DNA from: JAXMEB01 sp046348545
GTDB taxonomy: Bacteria; Pseudomonadota; Gammaproteobacteria; Berkiellales; Berkiellaceae
NCBI GenBank assembly: GCA_046348545.1
Contig: JAXMEB010000003.1
Span: 372,001-436,000 of the forward strand
DNA: 64,000 nucleotides
Direction: 5' to 3'
Shown: piece after piece, positions 44,179-53,078 of the stretch
Position numbering within the stretch: position 1 is the first letter of the stretch
Layout of the letters: every line of letters begins with the position of its first letter
The notes under the pieces: generated by a model
What the model was told of the DNA's origin: nothing
What the model saw: only the letters and a program-made list of their open reading frames with translations
Database searches by the model: none
Translations under genes and position numbers: made by a program

Positions 44179-44853
44179 ATGATCCGATCTAAAAATATTT
44201 TACTTGCACTAACTTTGATCTTCAGTCTCGTTGTTTCTCAAAATAGTTTCGCATTCTTAAAAAATTTTCGATCCAGTAGCCAGTCACAATCCATTTTAGA
44301 TCAAAATTTAGCACTAAATCCTAAAGTGCTTGATTTGGCTGTTAAAGCCTACAAAAATGCTGAAAAAAAAGGCGAAGTCAAAAAGCCATTTCTCACGATT
44401 ATTGATTACTCATTGCCATCGACTGAAAAAAGATTATGGCTCGTCGATTTGCGTAATAAAAAAGTACTTTTGCATACTTGGGTTGCGCATGGTTCAGGCA
44501 GTGGTTTAACTCATGCCGAACGTTTCTCAAATATTCATGGCAGTCATCAAACCAGCCTCGGTGTGTTTGTGACAGGTGGAACCTATCAAGGTCGACACGG
44601 TACTAGTTTGCGCCTACATGGATTAGAGGAGGGCATTAATCATCGAGCTGAATCTCGTGGTATCGTAATTCATGGTGCACCGTATGTGAGCGAACGCTAT
44701 CTTAAAAATGCGGGTCGTTTAGGTCGAAGTTGGGGGTGTCCTGCTATCAGTTTTGATGTTTCAAAACGACTGATTGAAACGATTAAAAATGGTAGTGTTG
44801 TTTTTTCTTATTATCCCCAGAAAAGCTGGTTGAAGACTTCTAAATATCTTTAG
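44179..44853 (+). CDS. Murein L,D-transpeptidase catalytic-domain (YkuD_2-type) protein
   Basis: 224 residues with an N-terminal signal peptide (LALTLIFSLVVSQNSFA). The mature protein is of the murein L,D-transpeptidase catalytic family: LWLVDLRNKKVLLHTWVAHG, SSLGVFVTGGTYQGRHGTS-like core, and the active-site segment IVIHGAPYVSERY ... RLGRSWGCPAIS, where the cysteine of SWGCP is the likely nucleophile. Expected periplasmic action on peptidoglycan cross-links; activity is not proven for this group. It opens the accessory insertion between lolB and the TPR gene. Confidence 0.87.
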   Translation: MIRSKNILLALTLIFSLVVSQNSFAFLKNFRSSSQSQSILDQNLALNPKVLDLAVKAYKNAEKKGEVKKPFLTIIDYSLPSTEKRLWLVDLRNKKVLLHTWVAHGSGSGLTHAERFSNIHGSHQTSLGVFVTGGTYQGRHGTSLRLHGLEEGINHRAESRGIVIHGAPYVSERYLKNAGRLGRSWGCPAISFDVSKRLIETIKNGSVVFSYYPQKSWLKTSKYL

Positions 44854-44857
44854 ATGA

Positions 44858-44877
44858 TATACCCACAACAGGATTTT
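44858..44877 (-). repeat. Left-end fragment of a palindromic element
   Basis: TATACCCACAACAGG followed by ATTTT matches the minus-orientation end of the family and then diverges. It begins five bases after the L,D-transpeptidase stop. Confidence 0.6.
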
Positions 44878-44989
44878 AAGTCGTTGAGTTAATGCTGGGC
44901 ACTTGATGCTTTGCTATTGTTGACTTGAACCAGTGGAAAAAATTGTATAGGATCACATCGCACTGACATTTTGCAGTGACAGAATGATC

Positions 44990-45085
44990 TATACCCACAA
45001 CAGGTGATTTATCGGGTACCTGCCTACGCTCTTACGAGCTACGGACGGACAAGCAAACCCCGAAAATTCAGATGTGAGGGGTATA
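44990..45085 (-). repeat. Palindromic element copy J (short type II, 96 bp)
   Basis: TATACCCACAACAGGTGATT to TGAGGGGTATA. It lacks about 35 bases of the type II core found in copies A and F (the CGACGCG...GTAGG part). It ends 23 bases before panG. Confidence 0.92.
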
Positions 45086-45108
45086 TTACAGATGGAAGGA
45101 CTTGATCC

Positions 45109-45813
45109 ATGCGACAGGTACCCTATTTGGTTATTGGTGCGGGTCGAATGGCCACCCACTTTTGCCATTATCTTAGTTTATTAAATTTACCATTCATTCA
45201 GTGGGCGAGACGAACCCATACGCATAGGCAGCTAGAATCTTACCTTGAGCTCGCCAATCCTATACTGTTGCTTATCAAAGATGATGAGATTGTTTCTTTT
45301 TCCAAAACTATTTTCCGTTCCGATAAAACCTTCGTTCATTTTTCAGGTCAGCTTGTATTGCAAGATGTATATGGTGCTCATCCTCTGATGAGCTTTGCAG
45401 ATGATCTGTATTCAAAAGAATTGTATATGTCGGTCCCTTATATTTTGGAGGAGGGGAGTCTGCCTTTTACAGTTATGTTACCAGGGCTTCCTAACCCGTA
45501 TTATCATATTCCTAAATCTCAAAAATCTTTTTACCATGCTTTATGTGTGATCAGTAATAATTTTACCTGCCTTTTATGGAAAAAAATATTTGATGAATTA
45601 AGCAAGACGCTTGGTCTTCCTGTTCAGGTTGCCATGCCGTATCTTCAGCAAACCTTTAGAAATATCGAAAATAATCCTACAGGTAAGATCACAGGCCCTT
45701 TAGCCCGTGGCGATGAGGTCACGATCCAAAAACACCTAGAGGCGCTAGCGAAAGATGAATTTGAAGGAATTTATAAAGCATTTGTTAATTTTTATAGACG
45801 AGGTCATCAATGA
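45109..45813 (+). CDS. panG: PanG-type 2-dehydropantoate (ketopantoate) 2-reductase
   Basis: 234 residues. Rossmann-fold start YLVIGAGRMATHFCHYLS and a DUF2520-like C-terminal helical part (MPYLQQTFRNIEN; KITGPLARGDEVTIQKHLEAL). It resembles PanG, the alternative ketopantoate reductase described in Francisella, rather than PanE or IlvC. The direct junction with panB (four-base overlap) and panC supports the role: reduction of ketopantoate to pantoate with NADPH. GGAAGGA lies eight bases before the ATG. Confidence 0.8.
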   Translation: MRQVPYLVIGAGRMATHFCHYLSLLNLPFIQWARRTHTHRQLESYLELANPILLLIKDDEIVSFSKTIFRSDKTFVHFSGQLVLQDVYGAHPLMSFADDLYSKELYMSVPYILEEGSLPFTVMLPGLPNPYYHIPKSQKSFYHALCVISNNFTCLLWKKIFDELSKTLGLPVQVAMPYLQQTFRNIENNPTGKITGPLARGDEVTIQKHLEALAKDEFEGIYKAFVNFYRRGHQ

Positions 45814-46601
45814 ATATTCTAGATTTTGCAAAAATGAAAAAAAATAATCAAAAAATCAGCATGGTCACATGTTACGATTTTTGGTCAGCAAAAATTATAT
45901 CGCAAAGTAATATTGATTGTATTTTGGTTGGTGATTCTACCGCAATGGTATCACATGGTCATAAAAGTACTTTACCAGCTACCGTAGAGATGATGGCTTC
46001 GCATATTAGTGCTGTCGCGAAAGGGGCTGATAATAAGTTTATAGTTGGTGATATGCCTTTTTGTTCATACAGCAAAGGATTAGAGCAAACGATGTTTGCT
46101 GCAGAGCGGATCATGCAAGCGGGTAGCCATGCCATCAAATTAGAGGGCGCAGTCGATCCAAAATTAATTACACATATTGTAAATGCCGGTATACCCGTTA
46201 TGGGACATTTAGGATTAACACCCCAATCTATGCATGTCCTCGGTGGATTTAAGGTGCAAGGAAAAGATGTTTCTGATGCTCAAAAAATTAGAGAAGAGGC
46301 TAAAACGCTTCAAGATGCGGGTTGTTTCGCGATTGTTTTGGAGTGTATCCCTCATCGTGTTGCTAAAGAAATAACTGACTGCCTTATGATCCCAACCATT
46401 GGAATTGGAGCAGGTCCTTGTACTTCGGGTCAAGTTCTAGTTTTACAAGATCTTTTAGGATGTCAAACTTTCAAGCCAAAATTTCTAAAAACCTACATGG
46501 ATGGATTCAATATGATCAAAAATGCTTTGAATCAATACGATAATGAGGTGAAAGACCTTGTGTTTCCAAATTTAGATGAACATTGCTATGAGACTCAATA
46601 A
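45810..46601 (+). CDS. panB: 3-methyl-2-oxobutanoate hydroxymethyltransferase (KPHMT)
   Basis: 263 residues. Makes ketopantoate from 2-oxoisovalerate and methylene-THF. Conserved blocks: MVTCYDFWSAKI, ILVGDSTAMVSHGHKSTLP (metal-binding Asp), VGDMPFCSY, AIKLEGAV, MGHLGLTPQS and TIGIGAGPCTSGQVLVLQDLLG. The start overlaps panG by four bases and its stop shares bases with the panC start. Confidence 0.96.
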   Translation: MNILDFAKMKKNNQKISMVTCYDFWSAKIISQSNIDCILVGDSTAMVSHGHKSTLPATVEMMASHISAVAKGADNKFIVGDMPFCSYSKGLEQTMFAAERIMQAGSHAIKLEGAVDPKLITHIVNAGIPVMGHLGLTPQSMHVLGGFKVQGKDVSDAQKIREEAKTLQDAGCFAIVLECIPHRVAKEITDCLMIPTIGIGAGPCTSGQVLVLQDLLGCQTFKPKFLKTYMDGFNMIKNALNQYDNEVKDLVFPNLDEHCYETQ

Positions 46602-47452
46602 TGATTGTAATCGACTCGCTGTCCAAATGGAAAAATGTACGAAGTACTATTGAGAGTGATAAAGAAATTGGATTTGTCCCAACCATGGGGGATCTGCATC
46701 CTGGGCATATCAGCTTAATTGAAAGATCGAAAGCTCAAAACGAAGTGACTGTGCTGAGTATATTCGTGAATCCTACTCAATTCGATGATATTAAGGATTT
46801 CTCAAATTACAGAAGAACATTGGAAGAGGATTTATCGATTGCTAAGTCTCAGCTCGTAGATTATGTCTTGGTTCCTAATGTAGATGAAATGTATCATGAT
46901 AATTACAATTATCAAGTCAAGGAACAAGCAATTAGCTCAGTACTTGAAGGTGAACACCGTAAGGGTCATTTTGAAGGGGTTTTGACTGTCGTGATGAAGC
47001 TCCTGTTGCTTGTTAAACCGCATCGAGCTTACTTTGGAGAAAAAGATTATCAGCAGTTGTGCTTAATTCAAGCAATGGTGGAGGCTTTTTTTTTAGATAT
47101 TAAAATTGTGCCTTGCCCCACAGTGCGTGAAAACAGCGGCCTTGCTATGAGTTCCAGAAATGGGCGTTTAAGCTCGAGTGACAGAAAGAAGGCCGCTTTT
47201 TTGTATGAGTGCTTATCTCTCTTAAATGATGAAATTGAAATTGCCAATAGGCTCACCAAGAATGGATTTGTTGTAGAGTATATCAAACAATGGCAAGGAA
47301 GAATGTTTGGTGCGGTTCAGTTAAATGGTGTACGTTTAATTGATAACTGTATCATTGAGTGTACTATACCCACAACAGATCATTTTTCGGGTACCTGCAT
47401 ACGCTCTTGCGAGCTACGGACGGACAAACAAACCCGGAAAAATGAGGTGTGA
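46601..47452 (+). CDS. panC: Pantothenate synthetase with an element-derived C-terminal tail
   Basis: 283 residues. Joins pantoate and beta-alanine with ATP. The HIGH-type motif is PTMGDLHPGHISLIERS, FVNPTQF, GEKDYQQLCLIQAMV and the KMSKS-like SSRNGRLS are all present. The family end GVRLIDNCIIE (compare ...ARLIDN... in E. coli) occurs at about residue 254. The remaining 28 or so residues (from TIPTTDHFSGTC on) come from palindromic element K, which also supplies the stop. The enzyme is probably still active since the catalytic parts precede the insertion. Confidence 0.93.
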   Translation: MIVIDSLSKWKNVRSTIESDKEIGFVPTMGDLHPGHISLIERSKAQNEVTVLSIFVNPTQFDDIKDFSNYRRTLEEDLSIAKSQLVDYVLVPNVDEMYHDNYNYQVKEQAISSVLEGEHRKGHFEGVLTVVMKLLLLVKPHRAYFGEKDYQQLCLIQAMVEAFFLDIKIVPCPTVRENSGLAMSSRNGRLSSSDRKKAAFLYECLSLLNDEIEIANRLTKNGFVVEYIKQWQGRMFGAVQLNGVRLIDNCIIECTIPTTDHFSGTCIRSCELRTDKQTRKNEV

Positions 47453-47460
47453 AGTGTATA
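47365..47460 (-). repeat. Palindromic element copy K (short type II), within panC 3' end
   Basis: 96 bp, TATACCCACAACAGATCATT to GAAGTGTATA, like copy J. The first 88 bases are translated as the panC C-terminus. The element ends 11 bases before the coaX ATG, leaving the coaX ribosome site (AAAGGTGAG) just outside. Confidence 0.92.
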
Positions 47461-47471
47461 AAAGGTGAGAT

Positions 47472-48248
47472 ATGTTATTTTGTTTAGATATTGGTAACGC
47501 ACATATATTTGCTGGTCTTTTTGAAGATGAAAATCTCACCTTTAACTTTCGATGCGCGAGTAATCAGGATTGTACGTCGGATGAGCTTGGGATTTTTTTA
47601 AAATCTTATTTGCGTGATGTTGGGGTCGAGTTGCATCAAATCACACACATCGCTTTGTGCTCTGTTGTGCCCAACATAGATTATTCTGTGCGTGCAATGA
47701 TTCATAAATTTTTTTCAAAAGACCCTTTTATTTTGCAAATGGGTGTAAAAACTGGTTTACAGATAAAATATAAAAATCCAATGGAGGTAGGCGCGGATAG
47801 AATCGCAAACGCGATTGCTGCTGCGCACCTATTTCCCAAGAAAGACATAATCATTATTAATTTAGATGCCGTGACTACGTTTGAAGTGATCTCAGATAAA
47901 GGGGCTTTTTTGGGTGGCGCTATGATTCCAGGATTACAGATGCAAATGAATGCCCTCAATGAACATACTGCAAGTTTGCCACGCGTGCGTATTGTGAAGC
48001 CTTTATGTGCGATGGGGCAGTCTACAATTGCAAATATTCAATCCGGCTTGTTTTATGGTCACAAAGGCGCTATTCAAGAAATTATTAAATCAATCAAATC
48101 GGAAATGTCTGATAACACAGCGCCTATTATAATTGGCACTGGTGTTTTTGCATCCTTGTATGAACAAGAAAATATATTTGATGTCATTATCCCTGAGCTG
48201 GTGCTTCAGGGATTGCGCATTGCGCATAAAAAATTTATAAGCGTTTAA
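47472..48248 (+). CDS. coaX: Type III pantothenate kinase (CoaX)
   Basis: 258 residues. First step of CoA synthesis from pantothenate. The N-terminal phosphate motif is LDIGNAHIFAG (D6), the pantothenate/cation motif is NPMEVGADRIANAIA and the GGAMIPGL motif is intact. The usual second phosphate motif DxGTATT is altered to NLDAVTT (N130-T136), an unusual change in a key loop. Follows panC through element K. With panG-panB-panC this gives a route to phosphopantothenate apart from panD (beta-alanine source), which is not in the window. Confidence 0.9.
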   Translation: MLFCLDIGNAHIFAGLFEDENLTFNFRCASNQDCTSDELGIFLKSYLRDVGVELHQITHIALCSVVPNIDYSVRAMIHKFFSKDPFILQMGVKTGLQIKYKNPMEVGADRIANAIAAAHLFPKKDIIIINLDAVTTFEVISDKGAFLGGAMIPGLQMQMNALNEHTASLPRVRIVKPLCAMGQSTIANIQSGLFYGHKGAIQEIIKSIKSEMSDNTAPIIIGTGVFASLYEQENIFDVIIPELVLQGLRIAHKKFISV

Positions 48249-48258
48249 ATCCAGAATT

Positions 48259-49932
48259 TTATTTGAACTTTCTAGGGACAACTGGCCCCTCGCGCCTTGT
48301 TTCAGAGCTCGTTTCCTTCGCTACTTTTGCAGCCTCCCTTTGCGAGGCTTGGTATAGCTCATATTTAGGCGTGAGCCCTTTGTGATGAGTTGGTTCATGA
48401 GGAAGCGCGTGAAGCTTAAGTTCAAATTTACTTTCAAGCGCTTTAATTTTAGATTCTTGAGCGGTAATATCAGCTTCTTTCTTTGAGATTTGATTTTGAG
48501 TCTTATCAATGTTTGAAATAATCGAAACACGTTGTTTCTCAAGCTTAACCAATTCAGGAGATTGAGGAGCCTGTTGTTTCTGACGCTCAATCTTTTTGTC
48601 GAGATTTTCTAGTCTAGTTTCAAAGTTTGGCAACGCTTTTTGAGTCATCCCTAAGAGCTGCTTTTGCAATTTGAGAAGAGCATCTCTAGCGGATGTTAAC
48701 TCATTTCGTGTGATGCCCAATTCATCACTGGCATCGATTTCAGTCATTTCTATCTGATGCTGCTCTCGAAGCTGCTTTAATTTAAATTCTATTTCATCTC
48801 TTTGAGCAAGGTAAGCGCTTCGCTCAGCTTCCATTGCCTCTAGTGCTGTTTTATGATCGTTGAGCGTAGCATTGATATCTGAAAGAGCTTTAGATTTGAC
48901 TTCATGCTGAGCCTGTAATGCTTGTAGTTTAGATTCTAGTACGTCAATATGCTGAACTGTCTTTGCATGATAGATTCTCGTGCGATCGGCTTTGGCTTGC
49001 TTTTGAGTGTATCTGTCGCCAGCAGACTCGTAAGCGTCATAGGCACTGATCAATCCCCATTGTTGCCAATCTCTTTGAAAATCCAATCGTTGATGTTCTG
49101 CATTCACCTTGGCAAGTGCTTCTGAGATAGAGGCTTGCTGAGTCGGGTCATTTACTGTTTTAAGTTCAGATTGCAAGGCGCTAATTTGGTCCGTCAGGGT
49201 CTTCAATTGAGCGTCCGTTGTTTCAATGTCTTTCTCTGTCGCTTCAATTTCTACTTTCCAGGATTCAGTTAACTTAGCCGCTTTATCAGCAACCGAGTCT
49301 GTGGACTCAATAACTACATCTTTTAAAAAATCATCAGCGACAGCTTGTATTTCAATTGTTTGAGCTGCCACACGCTCTGCTTCGCGATGCTCTCTGTCTA
49401 GCAGTTTTTCATGTTGCTTCGATTCTGACTCTAGGGATATCACTTCACCTTGAATAACCTGGTGTTGCTGCTCTAACTGATGAATCTTATCAGTTTGAAT
49501 CATTATCATCTTATCAAGATGAGATATTTTCTCAATCATAATGGCTAAGCGATTTTCAGTATCTCGAATCGCTGCAGCATGTGTTCTATCTTGAGAGGTT
49601 TTGGTTGCTTCAGCCTGCGCGACTTGGGCATCAGCTTCGGTCTGCAGTCGTCTGACATTTTTAAGAATCTCTCTGGAAATTTTAGAATTCAGTATGTTGA
49701 TGTCGCGACGCTCATTCGTTTGAGCATGCATGCGGCGATGGTCAATAGCAGCAGTGCGAGCTTCTTGTTTCTGATGGTAAAGTAATATTTCTTTTTCTTT
49801 TTGGAGTACTGCTTTCTCTTTTGCCCCGGTACGAGCGTACTGTTGTTGTTGAGTGAGTTCTTTTTGTTCAGCGGAGCCTGAGATATTAATGTCACTCAAT
49901 GGCGGTTTAGTGGGATGTGAGCTTACTGCCAT
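48259..49932 (-). CDS. Long coiled-coil hypothetical protein
   Basis: 557 residues, I do not recognise it. Nearly all of it is predicted heptad-type coiled coil, with extreme Gln/Glu/Lys/Ala content (ISHLDKMIMIQTDKIHQLEQ; LQALQAQHEVKSKALSDINA; LENLDKKIERQKQQAPQSPE). The N-terminus is polar (SSHPTKPPLSDINISGS) and the C-terminus basic (SSETRREGPVVPRKFK). There is no signal peptide or membrane helix. No ribosome site is obvious. Could be a host-interacting effector (many are coiled-coil proteins) or a structural protein; evidence favours neither. Confidence 0.7.
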   Translation of the reverse strand: MAVSSHPTKPPLSDINISGSAEQKELTQQQQYARTGAKEKAVLQKEKEILLYHQKQEARTAAIDHRRMHAQTNERRDINILNSKISREILKNVRRLQTEADAQVAQAEATKTSQDRTHAAAIRDTENRLAIMIEKISHLDKMIMIQTDKIHQLEQQHQVIQGEVISLESESKQHEKLLDREHREAERVAAQTIEIQAVADDFLKDVVIESTDSVADKAAKLTESWKVEIEATEKDIETTDAQLKTLTDQISALQSELKTVNDPTQQASISEALAKVNAEHQRLDFQRDWQQWGLISAYDAYESAGDRYTQKQAKADRTRIYHAKTVQHIDVLESKLQALQAQHEVKSKALSDINATLNDHKTALEAMEAERSAYLAQRDEIEFKLKQLREQHQIEMTEIDASDELGITRNELTSARDALLKLQKQLLGMTQKALPNFETRLENLDKKIERQKQQAPQSPELVKLEKQRVSIISNIDKTQNQISKKEADITAQESKIKALESKFELKLHALPHEPTHHKGLTPKYELYQASQREAAKVAKETSSETRREGPVVPRKFK

Positions 49933-50031
49933 AATTAACTGTGTGTAATTACCCGATTTTGTGCCTACTATATCGATATTACTCAGAGTACAGCAAGTGC
50001 CTTTTGTTCCAGCAGGAAGACCTAGCGCGTA

Positions 50032-51690
50032 TCACTTCGATGACATCACCCGTTTCATGGTGCTCATGAGGGTCTCGTGGTTTGGATAGGCCTGAATAGC
50101 TTGATTCCAAATTTCTTGGGCTTGCTCTTTTTTACGCGCATACCAAAGTACTTCACCTAAATGAGCCGCAATTTCTGGATCAGGATTGATTTCCAAGGCC
50201 ATCTTAAGCCATTTGATAGCTTCATCATATTTTTTTCGTTTAAATTGAAGCCAGCCCATACTATCCATCACGGAAGGATTATTGGGTGATATGTTTAGGG
50301 CTTGTGTAATATATGCTTCGGCTTCTTCAAAACGATTTGTTTTATCAGCTAAAATATAGCCCAGTGCATTCAGAGCATCAATGTGGTTTGAATCTTGTAT
50401 CAGAATCGCTTTTAAATCTTTTTCGGCAGCGTTTAGCTGCCCTAATTTATCTGCAATGAGGCTCCGTGCGTAGAGGAAATCAATCTCATCCGGGTAATTG
50501 CGAAGTGCCTGCGTCAGCAATTCGTATGCATTCTTATATTGTCTAGATTTCGTTAAAACATCTGCTTTGGTCAGAATGACTCGAATCAAGTCGCCGTCTG
50601 TTTGAGGCTCAATATTTTCAAGGATAGATATCGCTTCTTCAAATCGTCCACCATTGGCAAGTAAAAAGCTCGCTTGGGTATGCGAGAGGATATAAAAAGG
50701 ACCATTGTTCACTTGTTGATACCAATTAATTGCAGTCTCGGTATCTTTTTGAATCTCTGATAGACGCGCTAAAAGATAATGCGCAGAATCGGCTTGTGCG
50801 TCAAATTTCTTGGCCTCTAGAAGGAGCGCTTTTGCTTCATCATACCATCCCGTATCAATCGCCATTTTAGATAAATGCAATAAAGTGTTTGGTGATATAT
50901 CTGGCATCTTGGATAAAATGATTAAATGTGCTTTTGCTTTATCAGTTTGACCTTGCTCAAGAAGGACTTCAATTAAAAATTGTCTGAGGATAAAATCTTT
51001 TTGATATTTTGCGAGTTGCGTTTCAAGATAATCAATCGTTGCCACTTGCCCTTTAAGACCGAGCATCGCTTGACCATGCATTAAAATACCTCGTGTCAAA
51101 CTCGGATTTAGTTTTAACGCGGCTGATGAAGCATCAAAGGTTGCCTGTAAATTACCCTGAAATAGATTAATCTCAGCTATTGCCAAATGAAGTGTTAACT
51201 CTTTGGGGTGATTTTTCAGCAGGCGCTCCAGTTCACTTAAGAGGGCCTTTTCAGCGCCATCTTCTCCCAATTGGCGATAAAGTCCCAATATCTCTTTATC
51301 CATCTCAGCGTCATTCAATTTGAAGAGTGCTTCAAAGTAAGGCGTGCTTTCAGTCCCCTGGTTTGTTTTGAGCAACAAAGCAATCGCTGTAAGTTGGGCT
51401 TCTATATCTGTTGGTGCATTTTTTGCCCAAATTATGGCGGGTCCAACGGCTTCAGCCAGTTTGTCCATTGAGAGTGCAATTTCAGTCGCTCTGGCCGCAA
51501 TCTTCGGATCTTGGGTTTCTTTGGCAACAGCGATATAATTTTGAATCGCAACTTCAGGTAGTCCGCGGCTTAATGCTATCTCAGCTTCTAATAAAGGGTA
51601 TAATGTCGGGTTTGGCTCTTCTTCAGCAGCAAAGCTCAGAGCTGAGTAAGCTAGCGAGGCGGCGAGACACAATGTTAACACGTGCTTCAT
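50032..51690 (-). CDS. Periplasmic tetratricopeptide-repeat protein (hemA-linked)
   Basis: 552 residues with a signal peptide (VLTLCLAASLAYSALSFAAE). It is almost entirely TPR solenoid; typical units are IDALNALGYILADKTNRFEE, PSVMDSMGWLQFKRKKYDEA and PEIAAHLGEVLWYARKKEQA near the C-terminus, and more diverged ones earlier. An orthologous TPR gene lies divergently beside hemA and next to lolB in Pseudomonas and other gammaproteobacteria, so this is the backbone gene on the far side of the pan insertion. AAGG precedes the ATG. Molecular role uncertain. Confidence 0.9.
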   Translation of the reverse strand: MKHVLTLCLAASLAYSALSFAAEEEPNPTLYPLLEAEIALSRGLPEVAIQNYIAVAKETQDPKIAARATEIALSMDKLAEAVGPAIIWAKNAPTDIEAQLTAIALLLKTNQGTESTPYFEALFKLNDAEMDKEILGLYRQLGEDGAEKALLSELERLLKNHPKELTLHLAIAEINLFQGNLQATFDASSAALKLNPSLTRGILMHGQAMLGLKGQVATIDYLETQLAKYQKDFILRQFLIEVLLEQGQTDKAKAHLIILSKMPDISPNTLLHLSKMAIDTGWYDEAKALLLEAKKFDAQADSAHYLLARLSEIQKDTETAINWYQQVNNGPFYILSHTQASFLLANGGRFEEAISILENIEPQTDGDLIRVILTKADVLTKSRQYKNAYELLTQALRNYPDEIDFLYARSLIADKLGQLNAAEKDLKAILIQDSNHIDALNALGYILADKTNRFEEAEAYITQALNISPNNPSVMDSMGWLQFKRKKYDEAIKWLKMALEINPDPEIAAHLGEVLWYARKKEQAQEIWNQAIQAYPNHETLMSTMKRVMSSK

Positions 51691-51833
51691 AAGTAGAGCC
51701 TTAACATCCCTGAAAGGGTTGAATTACAACTAACGTTCCTATAACCGAGGCAGAGGCCTTCAAAATGAGTTATCGACTAACGGTTAGATTCCATAAGTGC
51801 TTTTTTAGTTTTATAAGGAACTAAATTTTAGGG

Positions 51834-53075
51834 ATGACTTTATTTACGCTAGGTGTTAGCCACAAGACGGCGCCCGTTGCAGTGAGAGAGCGACTTGCTT
51901 TTTCACCTCATTTGGTTGCACCTGCATTAAAAGATCTGTGCGCGAGCACAGCGACAACAGAGGTGGCGTTACTATCTACCTGTAATCGGACAGAAATGTA
52001 TTGTAGTTTCACCGATCCAGAAGCTGTTCTTCATTGGTGGCGAAACTATTTGGATTTAAAGTCTGAGGATATTCGTCCTTTTGTTTACACCTACTCCGAT
52101 AGTGCTGCTGTTAAACATGTGATGCGGGTTGCCTGTGGCTTGGATTCTATGTTGGTCGGAGAGCCCCAGATATTAGGTCAACTTAAAACCGCCTACCAAA
52201 CCGCGGGAGAAATTGGTGTCTTAGGGCGATATCTTGACCGCTTATTCCAAAATAGCTTTTCGGTTGCCAAAAGAGTTCGGCGTGAAACTGAGATTGGTTC
52301 TCATCCCGTGTCGATAGCCTTTTCAGCTGTGAATCTCTCTAAGCAAATATTTGCTGATTTAAAGCACATGACTGTATTGTTGGTCGGTGCGGGGCAAACC
52401 ATTGAATTATTGGCTAAGCACCTTTGGCAGCAGGGTGTTAGGCGAATGATCGTTGCGAATCGAAGCTTGCAAGCAGCCAGTCGATTGGCGGCTACGTTTC
52501 AAGGACAGGCTATTGGATTGGAAGCCATTGAATATCATTTGGCAGAAAGTGATATGGTTGTGACTGCAACCGCTTCTGGGCAACCGATCATTTTGCCTAA
52601 CATGTTGCCGTCTGCGATTAAGGCTAGAAAGCGCCGTCCTATCTTGATGATCGATCTGTCTGTTCCCCGTAATATTCATCCCGATATCGGACAATTTGAA
52701 GATGTGTATTTATATTGCATTGATGATTTGCAACATATTGTGGACCGTAATTTACAATCGAGACTGAGTGCTGCTGAAACCGCTGAACATCTCATTCAAC
52801 TTCAAACAGACGCCTACATGACGTGGTTTAAAGCAGAGGAAGCGATTGAGACGCTTAAAAAATTTAGAAATAAAATTGAACAAGTGAAATCAGAATCCAC
52901 GATGCGTGCTCTGAATAAACTTAAAAATGGGCAGTCACCTGAAACAGTGATAGCGCACCTGGTTCATAATTTGAGTCAAAAGTTCTTACATTATCCTTCA
53001 GTCAAGCTTCGATCGCTTGACACTGAAGAAAGACATTTAATTGAATCCATCAAGCAACTATATGACATTGAGTAA
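51834..53075 (+). CDS. hemA: Glutamyl-tRNA reductase
   Basis: 413 residues. First committed step of C5-pathway tetrapyrrole (heme) synthesis. The N-terminal catalytic block is GVSHKTAPVAVRERLAF, the active-site cysteine is in LLSTCNRTEMY, and GLDSMLVGEPQILGQLK is typical. The NADPH domain (VLLVGAGQTIELLAKHL) and the C-terminal dimerisation helices follow. The start of the hemA-prfA-prmC operon. Confidence 0.98.
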   Translation: MTLFTLGVSHKTAPVAVRERLAFSPHLVAPALKDLCASTATTEVALLSTCNRTEMYCSFTDPEAVLHWWRNYLDLKSEDIRPFVYTYSDSAAVKHVMRVACGLDSMLVGEPQILGQLKTAYQTAGEIGVLGRYLDRLFQNSFSVAKRVRRETEIGSHPVSIAFSAVNLSKQIFADLKHMTVLLVGAGQTIELLAKHLWQQGVRRMIVANRSLQAASRLAATFQGQAIGLEAIEYHLAESDMVVTATASGQPIILPNMLPSAIKARKRRPILMIDLSVPRNIHPDIGQFEDVYLYCIDDLQHIVDRNLQSRLSAAETAEHLIQLQTDAYMTWFKAEEAIETLKKFRNKIEQVKSESTMRALNKLKNGQSPETVIAHLVHNLSQKFLHYPSVKLRSLDTEERHLIESIKQLYDIE

Positions 53076-53078
53076 ACA

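Noticed and set aside
19257..47460. CRISPR array
   Set aside because: The recurring units are dispersed, palindromic, of three types and without regular spacers.
51719..51745. hemA promoter (TTGAAT...TATAAC)
   Set aside because: The two boxes are only 15 bases apart, too short for a confident sigma70 call.
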